Shown: piece by piece, positions 48,835 through 57,914 of the stretch | Layout of the letters: the number at the start of each line of letters is the position of its first letter | Numbering within the stretch: the stretch's first letter is position 1 | NCBI RefSeq assembly: GCF_900109455.1 | Contig: NZ_FOAG01000012.1 | Span: forward strand, 49,460 to 113,459 | Length of the DNA: 64,000 nucleotides | DNA from: Roseovarius azorensis | GTDB taxonomy: Bacteria; Pseudomonadota; Alphaproteobacteria; Rhodobacterales; Rhodobacteraceae | Direction of reading: 5' to 3' | The notes under the pieces: generated by a model | Told to the model about the DNA's origin: nothing | What the model saw: only the letters and a program-made list of their open reading frames with translations | Database searches by the model: none | Position numbers and translations under genes: made by a program

Positions 48835-50289
48835 ATGCCCCCCGCTCACCCGTTCGATGATGACAAGCTCAAGGAGGAATGCGGAATTTTCGGCGTGATC
48901 GGGCTGACCGATGCCGCGAACTTCGTGGCCCTCGGCCTGCACGCCCTGCAACATCGCGGGCAAGAGGCTGGCGGTATCGTCAGCCACGACCCCGAACTCG
49001 GCTTCAACTCCGTGCGTCGGTTTGGCTATGTGCGTGACAACTTCACCCGTCAGTCCCTGATGGAAACGCTGCCCGGCCCGCTGGCCATCGGCCATGTGCG
49101 CTATTCCACCGCCGGGGCCAAGGGGGCCGCGATCCGCGACGTCCAGCCCTTTTTCGGTGAGTTCTCCATGGGCGGCGCCGCGATTGCCCATAACGGCAAT
49201 ATCACCAACGCCAATGCCCTGCGCCGGGAACTGATCGAGCGCGGATCGATCTTTCAGTCGGGGTCGGACAGCGAATGCATCATTCACCTCATGGCGCGGT
49301 CGCTGCAACGCAACATCCCCGAACGGATGGAGGATGCCCTGCGCCGGGTCGAGGGTGCCTTTTCAGTGGTCGCCATGACCCGGAGCGAGCTGATCGGCGT
49401 GCGTGATCCTCTGGGCGTGCGTCCCCTGGTACTGGGGCAGTTGGGCGAAGGTTGGGTCCTGTCGTCCGAGACCTGCGCACTCGACATCATCGGGGCGACC
49501 TTCGTGCGAGAGATCGAACCGGGCGAGATGGTGGTGATCTCCGCCAGACATGGCGTCGAGAGCCATTTTCCATTCCGCCGTCAGCAGCCGCGTTTCTGCA
49601 TCTTCGAGCATGTCTATTTTTCGCGCCCCGACAGCATCATCGGCGGGCGCAGCGTTTATGAAACCCGCCATCAAATCGGCGTGGAACTGGCGCGCGAGGC
49701 CCCTGTCGAGGCCGATCTCGTCTGCCCCGTTCCCGACAGCGGCACCCCCGCCGCCATCGGCTACAGCCACGAATCCGGCATTCCATACGCAATGGGCATC
49801 ATCCGCAATCAATATATGGGCCGCACCTTCATCGAGCCGACCGAACAGATTCGCAATATGGGCGTGCGGCTCAAGCTGAACGTCAACCGCGCTCTGATCA
49901 AAGGCAAGCGCGTCATTCTGGTGGATGACAGCGTGGTGCGCGGCACGACCAGCCGCAAGATCAAGGAAATGATCCTCGACGCGGGGGCGCGCGAGGTGCA
50001 TTTCCGCATTGCCAGCCCGCCGACGGCCTGGCCCTGCTTTTACGGCGTGGACACGCCGCAACGCGAAAAACTGCTGGCGGCGACCATGTCCGAGGATGAG
50101 ATGCGGGAACATCTGGCCGTGGACAGCCTGCGATTCATTTCGCTGGACGGCCTCTACCGGGCTGTCGGCGAGGCCGGTGGTCGTAACGCCAAATGCCCGC
50201 AATATTGCGACGCCTGTTTTTCCGGCGAATATCCCGTCGCCCCTTCCGACATGATCGAAAAGGGATTCGAGCTGAAAGCCGCTGAATAG
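48835..50289 (+). CDS. purF: Amidophosphoribosyltransferase
   Basis: 484 residues from the ATG at 48835; a TTG at 48814 would add seven residues. The N-terminal glutaminase nucleophile is C16 in EECGIFG after a 15-residue propeptide, and the PRPP loop is VILVDDSVVRGTTS. C-terminal CPQYCDACFSGEYP may ligate an iron-sulfur cluster as in Bacillus PurF. It commits PRPP to purine synthesis. It follows cvpA by 133 bp. Confidence 0.96.
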   Translation: MPPAHPFDDDKLKEECGIFGVIGLTDAANFVALGLHALQHRGQEAGGIVSHDPELGFNSVRRFGYVRDNFTRQSLMETLPGPLAIGHVRYSTAGAKGAAIRDVQPFFGEFSMGGAAIAHNGNITNANALRRELIERGSIFQSGSDSECIIHLMARSLQRNIPERMEDALRRVEGAFSVVAMTRSELIGVRDPLGVRPLVLGQLGEGWVLSSETCALDIIGATFVREIEPGEMVVISARHGVESHFPFRRQQPRFCIFEHVYFSRPDSIIGGRSVYETRHQIGVELAREAPVEADLVCPVPDSGTPAAIGYSHESGIPYAMGIIRNQYMGRTFIEPTEQIRNMGVRLKLNVNRALIKGKRVILVDDSVVRGTTSRKIKEMILDAGAREVHFRIASPPTAWPCFYGVDTPQREKLLAATMSEDEMREHLAVDSLRFISLDGLYRAVGEAGGRNAKCPQYCDACFSGEYPVAPSDMIEKGFELKAAE

Positions 50290-50428
50290 GCGCATCCGTC
50301 GATCCCGGTCGGAAACCGGCATCCTCATGCCGCGTTGCAGCGAAATTCCGCCGACAGTGGCACGAGGCCTGTTCCAGCATGTGCAGAGCAGATAGGAGCA
50401 GGCTTCGATCCCAACTGTCGAGGATGAC

Positions 50429-50692
50429 ATGACAGATACGACCAAGACCCCGGATGCCACGCTCGACGCCGCCACCACGCGCAATGCTTTGCCCGATGCC
50501 CGCCTGACCTTGGTGGGTACGATGCACGGACCGGAACGCGCGCGCGCTCTGGTGCGGCGGGGACACGACAGGTACACAACGGTTTCGGTTGGCGATCCGA
50601 TCAGCGGTGCAACGGTGGCCGCGATCGGCGAAGGCGTGATCGTGCTGTCGCGTGGCGGCCGGACGGAACGGTTGAGCCTGCCAGCGGCATAA
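50429..50692 (+). CDS. Small hypothetical protein
   Basis: 87 residues after GAGGATGAC. A polar N-terminus is followed by about 60 residues with a VVRRGHDRYTTVSVGDPISGATVAAIGEGVIVLSRGG-like stretch; this last part resembles the small beta-rich unit of type II secretion C or pilus PilP proteins, but weakly. No signal peptide. Function unknown. Confidence 0.6.
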   Translation: MTDTTKTPDATLDAATTRNALPDARLTLVGTMHGPERARALVRRGHDRYTTVSVGDPISGATVAAIGEGVIVLSRGGRTERLSLPAA

Positions 50693-50730
50693 CGCTTGAT
50701 CGCCGCGCGGCTTTGCGCTTGGATCGGGAC

Positions 50731-51171
50731 ATGCCCGACGCACCGCTCCGATTTCGCCCGCACCATTTTCTTTGCGCCCTCGGATTCGCGGGCAAGGGGT
50801 ATTCCGACGTCTTCACCGCTAATCTGGTGCATATTGTTGTGGACAGGTTACGGGCAGAAGGTGGCGATCAGACGCTTGTAGAGGTGGTGGATGCCGCGGA
50901 TGACATCTGCGCGCCCTGCCCCAAGCGGCGCGGCCTGCTCTGTGAAACCCAAGACAGGATTGTCACGCTTGACGCCCGCCATGCGTTGGCGCTCGGGCTG
51001 TGCGCCGGGGATAGGCTGACATGGGGGGCGGCGCAGGTCCGCATGAAATCCTCTGTGCCGCCCGGATCGCTGGCCACGCTCTGCGCAGGCTGCCAATGGC
51101 TTGACCTGGGGCTGTGTGAGGCTGCTCTGCTGCGATTGCACTCAGATGAAGAACGCGACGCAAGCTTTTGA
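50731..51171 (+). CDS. DUF1284 domain protein
   Basis: 146 residues from the ATG at 50731. RFRPHHFLCALGFAGKGYSDVF and the cysteines in CPKRRGLLC, CAGCQWLDLGLC are those of DUF1284, a family with a likely iron-sulfur or metal centre. Role unknown. It is convergent with bioY. Confidence 0.85.
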   Translation: MPDAPLRFRPHHFLCALGFAGKGYSDVFTANLVHIVVDRLRAEGGDQTLVEVVDAADDICAPCPKRRGLLCETQDRIVTLDARHALALGLCAGDRLTWGAAQVRMKSSVPPGSLATLCAGCQWLDLGLCEAALLRLHSDEERDASF

Positions 51172-51174
51172 ATT

Positions 51175-51202
51175 AAAAAGCGCCGCCAGAAACAGGCGGC
51201 GC
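51175..51202 (-). terminator. Rho-independent terminator of bioY
   Basis: Perfect 8-bp stem GCGCCGCC/GGCGGCGC with a 7-nt loop, followed on the minus strand by T5 (51175-51179), 22 bases after the bioY stop. Confidence 0.8.
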
Positions 51203-51224
51203 CTTGCAGTCGATAACGCGGCAA

Positions 51225-51794
51225 TCAGGCCTTGCGCGATTTCACAATCGCCCAAGCTCCGGCCACGATCATCGCGGCCAGAACGGCCTTGACGGTATCG
51301 CCCAGCAGGAAGGGGGCCATCCAGCCGCTCCAGAGAGCATCCCAACTCTTGCCCATCATCGCTGCCGGCCAGGCCAGGCCAGGCAGATAGAGCAGAGCCG
51401 AGATGCCAATGCCGCTAAGAGCTGTCGAAACCACGCCGCGCGCAAGCCCCTTTTCCACCGCCAGACCGGCGAGCCAGGCCATGCCGACAAAGCCAAAAAG
51501 GAAACCCGCCGTCGGCCCCATAAGCGCCGCGCCGTTCATGCCGTTTGCAAAGACCGGCAGCCCCAACGCCCCCTCGGCGAGATAGGCCAGCAGCGTCACA
51601 GCCCCGAGGCGCGAGCCGAAGGTCAGCCCGACGATCAGAATGGCCAGCGTCTGCAGGGTCAGCGGCACCGGATAGAACGGGACGCTGACCTGAGCGGCCA
51701 GAGCAATGAAAAGCGAGCCGCCCAGAACAAGGCCCGCCTTGCGGAGCAGGGTATGCTGGCCGATCACGGCCTTGGTGAAAACTGTATCGCGCAT
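51225..51794 (-). CDS. bioY: Biotin transporter BioY
   Basis: 189 residues from the ATG at 51794 (AGAGGGA before it), about six membrane helices; an ATG at 51827 lacks a ribosome site. AQVSVPFYPVPLTLQTLAI and GAALMGPTAGFLFGF are BioY signatures. It is the substrate-binding component of an ECF-type biotin importer; no bioM/bioN genes are adjacent, so it may work alone or with shared modules. It is divergent from an SDR gene. Confidence 0.93.
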   Translation of the reverse strand: MRDTVFTKAVIGQHTLLRKAGLVLGGSLFIALAAQVSVPFYPVPLTLQTLAILIVGLTFGSRLGAVTLLAYLAEGALGLPVFANGMNGAALMGPTAGFLFGFVGMAWLAGLAVEKGLARGVVSTALSGIGISALLYLPGLAWPAAMMGKSWDALWSGWMAPFLLGDTVKAVLAAMIVAGAWAIVKSRKA

Positions 51795-51904
51795 GTTTTC
51801 GCGTCCCTCTGTTATGCGTGCGTTCATCGACTTTTTCGCTGCATGCGCGAGAAAGTCAAGCGATAGCCCTTGATTTGCGCGCCGTCTGGTGGGATTTGCC
51901 GCAT

Positions 51905-52558
51905 ATGAACACCGATATTCCTCCCCGCATTGCCCTTGTGACCGGCGCGTCGCGCGGTCTTGGGGCCGCCATGGCCGAGTCGTTGGCCCGAACTCATCAT
52001 GTCGTTGCCGTTGCCCGCACCACCGGCGCGCTCGAAGAGCTGGACGACCGCATTCAGGCGGCGGGCGGCAGCGCGACGCTCGCGCCCATGGACATCACAA
52101 AGACTGAGGCGATGGCGCAGCTTTGCCGCTCGATCCATGACCGCTGGGGCAGCGTGGCGATCTGGGTTCACGCGGCGGTGCATGCCGCGCCCCTCATGCC
52201 TGCGGCGCATCTGGCCGAGGGTGACTGGATCAAATCCGTGGCCTGTAACGTGACGGCCACCGGTATTCTCATTCCCTTCATCGCGCCGCTGCTGGGCGAA
52301 GAGGGTCAGGCGGTGTTCCTTGAAGATCCGCGCGCGGGCGAGAAATTCTTTGGCATCTACGGCGCGACCAAGGCGGCGCAGATCGCCCTGGCCCGCAGTT
52401 GGCAGGCCGAGAGCGTTCGCACCGGGCCAACGGTGCATATCCTGACCCCTGCCCCGATGCCGACCGCCACCCGCGCCCGCTTTTTCCCGGGCGAGAACAA
52501 GACCCCCCTCGCCCATCCGCGCGACGAGGCGCAGCGCCTGCTGGCTCTTTTGCATTAG
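51905..52558 (+). CDS. Short-chain dehydrogenase/reductase-like protein
   Basis: 217 residues from the ATG at 51905. VTGASRGLGAAMAESLA is the nucleotide site and YGATKAAQ has the Tyr-X3-Lys. The usual catalytic Ser is not visible (the strand reads QAVFLEDP), and the protein is short, so it may be a degenerate or YciK-like SDR. Substrate unknown. Confidence 0.82.
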   Translation: MNTDIPPRIALVTGASRGLGAAMAESLARTHHVVAVARTTGALEELDDRIQAAGGSATLAPMDITKTEAMAQLCRSIHDRWGSVAIWVHAAVHAAPLMPAAHLAEGDWIKSVACNVTATGILIPFIAPLLGEEGQAVFLEDPRAGEKFFGIYGATKAAQIALARSWQAESVRTGPTVHILTPAPMPTATRARFFPGENKTPLAHPRDEAQRLLALLH

Positions 52559-52630
52559 CCGCGACTGCGCGGCTTGTTGCCTGCGCCGGGGGGCGCTAGA
52601 CAGGACCGGAACCAACACGGGAGCAAGGCT

Positions 52631-53413
52631 TTGCGCATCCTCATAACCAATGACGACGGCATCAACGCACCGGGGCTGGAAGTTCTGCACGAGATCGCCA
52701 CTGCCCTCGCCGGGAATGCGGGCGAGGTCTGGAGCGTCGCCCCTGCGTTCGAGCAGTCGGGCGTGGGGCATTGCATTTCCTACACCCGGCCGATGATGGT
52801 CTCAAAAATGGCAGAACGGCGCTATGCCGCCGAGGGTAGCCCCGCAGACTGCGTGCTGGCCGGCCTGCACGACGTGATGAAGGATTGCCGCCCCGATCTG
52901 GTTCTGTCGGGGGTCAACCGGGGCAACAACGCTGCCGAAAACGCCGTCTATTCCGGCACCGTGGGTGCGGCGATGGAGGCCGCATTGCAGGGCGTGCCCG
53001 CCGTGGCGCTCAGCCAGTATTACGGACCTGGCAACCGCGACCTCGCGGATACGTTCGAGGCGGCGCGCGTCCATGGATTGCCCACCTTGCGACGTCTGCT
53101 CGACAAGGGTGTCTGGACCAGAGACGATTACGGCATCTTCTACAACATCAACTTCCCTCCCGTGTCCGCGGCGGAGGTCAGGGGCCTGCGCGCCGCGCGG
53201 CAGGGGTTTCGCCGCGACATGGGCTATGGTGTTCAGCCGCATGTCTCACCCTCGGGACGGCGTTTTCTCTGGGTCACCGGCGCGCCACAGCAGCAGCCGA
53301 CCAGCCCCGGTTCGGACGCGGACGTGAACCTGCAAGGCTATATCTCGGTCACGCCGATGCGTGCCGACCTGACCGCGCATGACGCCCTGGAGGCGCTGAA
53401 AGCCATCGAATGA
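52631..53413 (+). CDS. surE: 5'/3'-nucleotidase SurE
   Basis: 260 residues from a TTG at 52631 with GGGAG eight bases before it; the conserved start RILITNDDG (metal D8, D9) needs this position. Metal-dependent nucleotidase active on nucleoside monophosphates and polyphosphate. It overlaps pcm by four bases, and nlpD follows: the conserved surE-pcm-nlpD order. Confidence 0.95.
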   Translation: MRILITNDDGINAPGLEVLHEIATALAGNAGEVWSVAPAFEQSGVGHCISYTRPMMVSKMAERRYAAEGSPADCVLAGLHDVMKDCRPDLVLSGVNRGNNAAENAVYSGTVGAAMEAALQGVPAVALSQYYGPGNRDLADTFEAARVHGLPTLRRLLDKGVWTRDDYGIFYNINFPPVSAAEVRGLRAARQGFRRDMGYGVQPHVSPSGRRFLWVTGAPQQQPTSPGSDADVNLQGYISVTPMRADLTAHDALEALKAIE

Positions 53414-54066
53414 GTGACGAGGCTGACAAGATCGCCGAACGCAAGATGCAGTTCCTCTTTGCGCTTCGCTCCAAGGGGGTGACGGATGCGCGCGTGCTGA
53501 CCGCGATGGAGCGGATCGACCGTGGCCCGTTCATCCGGGGCTATTTTGCGGAACGCGCCTACGAGGACATGCCGCTGCCGATTGCCTGTGGCCAGACGAT
53601 CAGCCAGCCTTCGGTGGTCGGGTTGATGACACAGGCGCTCAAGGTGACAAACCGCGACACGGTGCTCGAGGTCGGCACCGGCTCGGGCTATCAGGCGGCG
53701 ATCCTCAGCCAACTGGCGCGCCGCGTCTATACGGTGGACCGTCACAAGCGACTGGTGCGAGAGGCTCATGAGGTTTTTCGCAGCCTGAACCTAACGAATG
53801 TCACCACGCTGACGGCCGATGGAAGCTTTGGCTTGCCCGATCAGGCTCCCTTTGACCGGATCATCGTGACAGCGGCGGCAGAGGATCCGCCTGGCCCCCT
53901 ATTGGCCCAATTGAAAATCGGGGGTATCATGGTGTTGCCCGTGGGTCAGTCCGATGCGGTGCAGCGATTGATCCGTGTGACCCGGAACGAGTCCGGGTTC
54001 GATTATGACGAGTTGCGCCCGGTGCGCTTTGTGCCGCTGGTCGAAGGGCTGGGGCGCGATGTCTGA
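53410..54066 (+). CDS. pcm: Protein-L-isoaspartate O-methyltransferase
   Basis: 218 residues. [19 protein letters not shown] is the SAM motif and [17 protein letters not shown] the substrate part. It repairs isoaspartyl residues in aged proteins with SAM. It is translationally coupled to surE. Confidence 0.96.
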   Translation: MSDEADKIAERKMQFLFALRSKGVTDARVLTAMERIDRGPFIRGYFAERAYEDMPLPIACGQTISQPSVVGLMTQALKVTNRDTVLEVGTGSGYQAAILSQLARRVYTVDRHKRLVREAHEVFRSLNLTNVTTLTADGSFGLPDQAPFDRIIVTAAAEDPPGPLLAQLKIGGIMVLPVGQSDAVQRLIRVTRNESGFDYDELRPVRFVPLVEGLGRDV

Positions 54067-54117
54067 CACCGCCGGCGGTGCAGGTGAACCAAGACCCCGG
54101 CCAACAAGGGGCAGGAT

Positions 54118-55305
54118 ATGAGGATGATCGAGATGCCCAGTTTTCCGCGTTCCATGCCGATACTGACCACCCTGATGCTGACCCTCGCAGCCTGCGAGCA
54201 GCCGCTCGACATGGATATGCGCGGCCTGTTCGGCAATGCGCCCAGCACCGCCGATGCCGCCCGCAACGCCACGACCAACCGGCCTGCGCCCGACGCGCGC
54301 GGGATAATTTCCTATCCTGGCTATCAGGTCGCCGTTGCCGAGCGCGGCGACACACTGGCGACGCTGGCCCGCCGGATCGGCGCCGATCCGCAGGAACTGG
54401 CGCGGTTCAACGGCATTCAGACCGGCGACCCACTGCGTCAGGGGGAGGTGATCGCCCTGCCCGGTCGCGTGGCCGAACCAACCGGCGGGCCGATTCAGCC
54501 TCCGGGCGGAGTCGATATCACCACGCTTGCCGATGGCGCGATCCGCCGGGCTGATGAACAACAGGTGCAGACTACGACGCTTGCACCCGCCGCGCAGGTC
54601 GGGGTCGAGCCGGTGCGTCACAAGGTCGAACGCGGCGAGACGGCCTTCAGCATCGCGCGGCTCTATGATGTTTCGATCCGCAGTCTTGCCGACTGGAACG
54701 GTCTGGGGGCGGATTTTGCCGTGCGCGAAGGCCAGTATCTTCTGATCCCCGTCGCCATGCCGGGCGAGAATACAGATCCTTTCGACGCAACCGAGATCGC
54801 CGCAGTGACAGCCCCCGGCGCCGGATCGCCCACGCCGACACCGCCGAGCGCCTCCAAACCGCTGCCGCCCGAGGATACCACGCCTGCGGCAGCCCCGGTC
54901 GAGACCACGGCGGCGCCCGACCTGAGCGCAAGCGAAACCACCCGCACAGGTGCACGCATGGCTTTTCCGGTCACGGGCGACATCATCCGTGATTATGCCA
55001 AGGGTCGCAATGACGGGATCGACATTGCCGCCGCACCGGGGACGGCGGTGAATGCGGCTGACGACGGCGTTGTCGCCGCAATCACCGAGGATACGAACGG
55101 CATCCCGATCATCGTGGTCAAGCATTCCGGCAATATTCTGACGGTCTATTCGAATGTCGGCGGGCTCGCGGTGGCCAAGGGTGACAACGTCAGGCGCGGT
55201 CAGAAACTGGCGGAAATCCGGCGCGAGGGCACGGCAGCGCTACACTTCGAGGTGCGTGACGGTTTCGACAGCGTCGATCCGATGACTTATCTCAACCCGT
55301 CCTGA
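54118..55305 (+). CDS. NlpD-like lipoprotein with LysM repeats and degenerate LytM (M23) domain
   Basis: 395 residues. Lipobox LTLAAC (C26). LysM repeats at about 69-115 and 167-212, a Pro/Ala/Thr linker, then a LytM domain (281-395). The zinc sites of active M23 peptidases are mostly lost: N298 replaces His in HxGxD, N346 replaces the His of the YxH motif and A374 replaces the first His of HxHFE. That pattern is like NlpD and EnvC, which activate cell-wall amidases rather than cut themselves. It is placed as in the surE-pcm-nlpD locus. Confidence 0.88.
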   Translation: MRMIEMPSFPRSMPILTTLMLTLAACEQPLDMDMRGLFGNAPSTADAARNATTNRPAPDARGIISYPGYQVAVAERGDTLATLARRIGADPQELARFNGIQTGDPLRQGEVIALPGRVAEPTGGPIQPPGGVDITTLADGAIRRADEQQVQTTTLAPAAQVGVEPVRHKVERGETAFSIARLYDVSIRSLADWNGLGADFAVREGQYLLIPVAMPGENTDPFDATEIAAVTAPGAGSPTPTPPSASKPLPPEDTTPAAAPVETTAAPDLSASETTRTGARMAFPVTGDIIRDYAKGRNDGIDIAAAPGTAVNAADDGVVAAITEDTNGIPIIVVKHSGNILTVYSNVGGLAVAKGDNVRRGQKLAEIRREGTAALHFEVRDGFDSVDPMTYLNPS

Positions 55306-55308
55306 GGG

Positions 55309-55479
55309 CTATTTTGGCGGTGGCGCGGCACAATGCCCGCCCGTCGCCGCCAGCCCTGAGCCAAGCGCCAGCATCGGCGGTGCGGTATAGGGATTTAGCG
55401 ATCGTGATTGAGTGAAATCCAGAGCCATCAGGCCCAGCATCCCGAGCGCCAGCAGAAGTCCTACATGCCCGCGCGTCAT
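55309..55479 (-). CDS. Small one-helix membrane protein after the YeeE-like gene
   Basis: 56 residues from an ATG that overlaps the preceding stop (ATGA at 55476-55479). MTRGHVGLLLALGMLGLMALDFT forms one membrane helix, and the remainder is polar with one Cys (GGHCAAPPPK). Its tight coupling to the transporter gene supports it being real. Function unknown. Confidence 0.6.
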   Translation of the reverse strand: MTRGHVGLLLALGMLGLMALDFTQSRSLNPYTAPPMLALGSGLAATGGHCAAPPPK

Positions 55480-56603
55480 CGCCGTGCCTCCAGCCCCAGC
55501 ATCGGGCGCAGGCGAATACCCAGCCACGATCCGGCAAAGGCGGCGACAAACCAGACCCAGCCATGCAGCGATCCGGTGCCGATTCCACTGAAAAATGCCC
55601 CGATATTGCAGCCAAACGCCAGCCGCGAGGTATACCCCAGCATTAGCCCGGCAATCACGACCGCCACCCATGCCCGCACCGGCAACCTTGGCAGGGCTGA
55701 GAAAAATCCCGCCCGCCACCATGTCATCAGCGCCGCTCCCCCGATCAGGCCCAGATTGGTGAGCGAGGTCACATCGGTCAGCAGGCTTGCCTCGACCTGC
55801 GCTGCATTCGCGGGCGCCGCCCAGAAGGTCGAGCCAGAGAGGTCTCCCCCCGCCGCCACGACCCCCTTGGCCACCCAGAGACCGAGACCATAGACCACGC
55901 CCCAGGGCTGGCCCGCCACGACCAGATGCAGGATTGCCAGCACCGCCAGCACCAGCACCGCGCCCCAGATGCGCGCAGGCAGGCGGTGGCTGCCCTTTGT
56001 CCCGAACATCAGTGCCAGAACTGCCAATGCCGCAAGCCCCGCCAGCGTGATCAGCAATCCGCGCGTGCCGCTCATCGCCAGCACAGGCAGGCTGCCCAGA
56101 TCGGTCCACCACGTCAGGTGATAGGCCCCGGCGAAACTGCCGATGGCGAAGAACGGCAGCGCCACCGCCCCGATGACATTGCCGCTGCCGGCGTTCACCA
56201 ATGTGCCCGAGCCACAGCCCAGCACGATCTGCATTGCCGCCCCAAAGAGGAACGCGCCGCCGATCATCGCTATCCCGATCGGGGCATGCGCGCCCTTGAG
56301 TTCCGCGCCATTCGCCGCCAGCAGCGGAAACGCCGCGACGGCGACGATGGCGATACAGATGAACTGCGCGATGAGGCCAGAGGCGTCTCGCTCCAGAATC
56401 ATCCGCCGCCACGGCCCGGTAAAGCCGAAACGGAACCCTTCCAGCGTCAGGCCAAAACCAAGCCCGATCAGCAGGATCGCGCCATAACGCGGACCGGCCA
56501 GCAGCGCCACGACGAGCACGATCAGCGCCACGCAAAGGATAACGCCCCCGCGCGAGACCGCGCTGGGGCCGGAGGACAGCGGCGCGGCTGTGGATGTGGT
56601 CAT
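55476..56603 (-). CDS. YeeE/YedE-family sulfur (thiosulfate) transporter
   Basis: 375 residues, about nine or ten membrane helices. Key cysteines C130 (VLGCGSGT) and C332 (FGCNIG) correspond to the cysteines that relay thiosulfate in TsuA. It is preceded by a periplasmic rhodanese, so thiosulfate or sulfane-sulfur uptake is likely. It overlaps the downstream small gene. Confidence 0.9.
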   Translation of the reverse strand: MTTSTAAPLSSGPSAVSRGGVILCVALIVLVVALLAGPRYGAILLIGLGFGLTLEGFRFGFTGPWRRMILERDASGLIAQFICIAIVAVAAFPLLAANGAELKGAHAPIGIAMIGGAFLFGAAMQIVLGCGSGTLVNAGSGNVIGAVALPFFAIGSFAGAYHLTWWTDLGSLPVLAMSGTRGLLITLAGLAALAVLALMFGTKGSHRLPARIWGAVLVLAVLAILHLVVAGQPWGVVYGLGLWVAKGVVAAGGDLSGSTFWAAPANAAQVEASLLTDVTSLTNLGLIGGAALMTWWRAGFFSALPRLPVRAWVAVVIAGLMLGYTSRLAFGCNIGAFFSGIGTGSLHGWVWFVAAFAGSWLGIRLRPMLGLEARR

Positions 56604-56613
56604 GCTGCCCTGC

Positions 56614-57555
56614 TCAGTATTTGCCGGTGATCTTGTTCAGCATGTTCCGGAACAGCCCTGGCACATTGGCCATCTCATAGCCGGACTGCGACCAGCCGAC
56701 CATCGATTCCGGGTAGAGGCGAACGCCCTCTATCCCCGCAATCTCGCTGAGCGCGAACCAGTTTGTCGCAGCCCAGTGTCCGGTGTTGCAGAAGGACACC
56801 AGCCGGTCGCCCTGCTCGAACCCGTTTTCCGCCGCCAGCTGACGAACCAGGTCAGGCTTGATCAACGCCGGCTCATCACCGCCAAACCAGCGGTCGTGGG
56901 TGAAATAACGCGATTGCGGCAGGGTGCCCGGACGCTCCGCCGCGCCATGTTTTGTCTCGCCCTTCCAGAATGCCTCGGGGCGCGCGTCGATCAACTCGGC
57001 ACTATCCTCACCGTCGATGATCGCCTTGACATCCTCGCGCGTGGCCAGCCATGTCGGGTCATAGCGCGCCGTGATCGTGCTTGGCGCAACCGTGGGGCCA
57101 CTGCCCGTGTCGACGCTCTGCCCCGCCTGTTGCCAGCCGTTCATACCGCCGTTCAGGATCGCCAGATCGCTGACTCCGCTGGATTTCAGCGTCCAGTATA
57201 CCCGGGCTGCCGCACCAAAATCTGTCTGGTCGCTGCCCTGATGGACAATGACGACAGGCTGGTCGGTGGTAATGCCCAACTCGCGCAGCACCTCGGTCAA
57301 CTGGTCTTCGGGCACCAGCTCTCCGGGATTGTCCGGCCCTCCCCGGAACAGCCCATAGGGCGCGGGCCGCGATCCGGGAATATGCCCGGCCTCATAAGCA
57401 GCCCCGGTGCGTATATCGAGCACGATGGGTTGTTCGTTCTCCAGCGCGGTCTTCAGATCCTCGGCGTCGATCAGCGGGCCCAATCCGGCATGAGCTGTCA
57501 GTGGAACGAGCGTCAAGGCGACGGCAAAGCAGGTTTTTCGAAATCCTTGGAACAT
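56614..57555 (-). CDS. Periplasmic sulfurtransferase (tandem rhodanese)
   Basis: 313 residues with a signal peptide ending near LTAHA. An N-terminal rhodanese domain (about 30-145, without a catalytic Cys at the equivalent loop) and a C-terminal catalytic one with C256 in SFCNTGHWAAT. It moves sulfane sulfur from thiosulfate to acceptors. It is the first gene of the unit with the YeeE-type transporter (10 bp gap), a functional match. Confidence 0.88.
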   Translation of the reverse strand: MFQGFRKTCFAVALTLVPLTAHAGLGPLIDAEDLKTALENEQPIVLDIRTGAAYEAGHIPGSRPAPYGLFRGGPDNPGELVPEDQLTEVLRELGITTDQPVVIVHQGSDQTDFGAAARVYWTLKSSGVSDLAILNGGMNGWQQAGQSVDTGSGPTVAPSTITARYDPTWLATREDVKAIIDGEDSAELIDARPEAFWKGETKHGAAERPGTLPQSRYFTHDRWFGGDEPALIKPDLVRQLAAENGFEQGDRLVSFCNTGHWAATNWFALSEIAGIEGVRLYPESMVGWSQSGYEMANVPGLFRNMLNKITGKY

Positions 57556-57914
57556 TTCAGCCCCCTTTCAAATCCGGCACGCTCCGCAGGGGCGCACCTC
57601 ACTTCATTTCACGTTGAAATCTATTCCGATCCGGGTCGGTCAGCAAGGTTGCACCCTGCGCATCACATTCAGTTGAGACAAAGAAAGGAATGCCGTCCGT
57701 CTGAATACAGGATCGCGAAACACTGGTCGACCTATTCTGGCAATACCAGGGGCGGCGTTCTGTCAGTTTGCTCTCCGGCGCAACAACTTTTCGTTTCAGA
57801 CCCGCAAACCCGACTTGCGAATTTCGGCCCTCCGTCCGGCGATTCCGCTTTCCGGCGCAAAAATCTCTTTGTATCGCTTGCGCAGGCAATCCGGGCAAGA
57901 GGCGCTGAACCGCT
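57556..57914. other. Divergent intergenic region between sulfurtransferase and GMC genes
   Basis: 359 bp without a supported gene; a 99-codon minus-strand frame (57599-57898) has no ribosome site or recognisable features. AAAGGGGGC serves the sulfurtransferase start. A palindrome is at 57606-57620. Confidence 0.5.
57606..57620. promoter_or_regulatory. Palindrome ATTTCACGTTGAAAT
   Basis: Inverted repeat with 6-bp arms and a CGT centre about 51 bp before the sulfurtransferase start. It may be the operator for a sulfur-responsive regulator. Confidence 0.35.
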
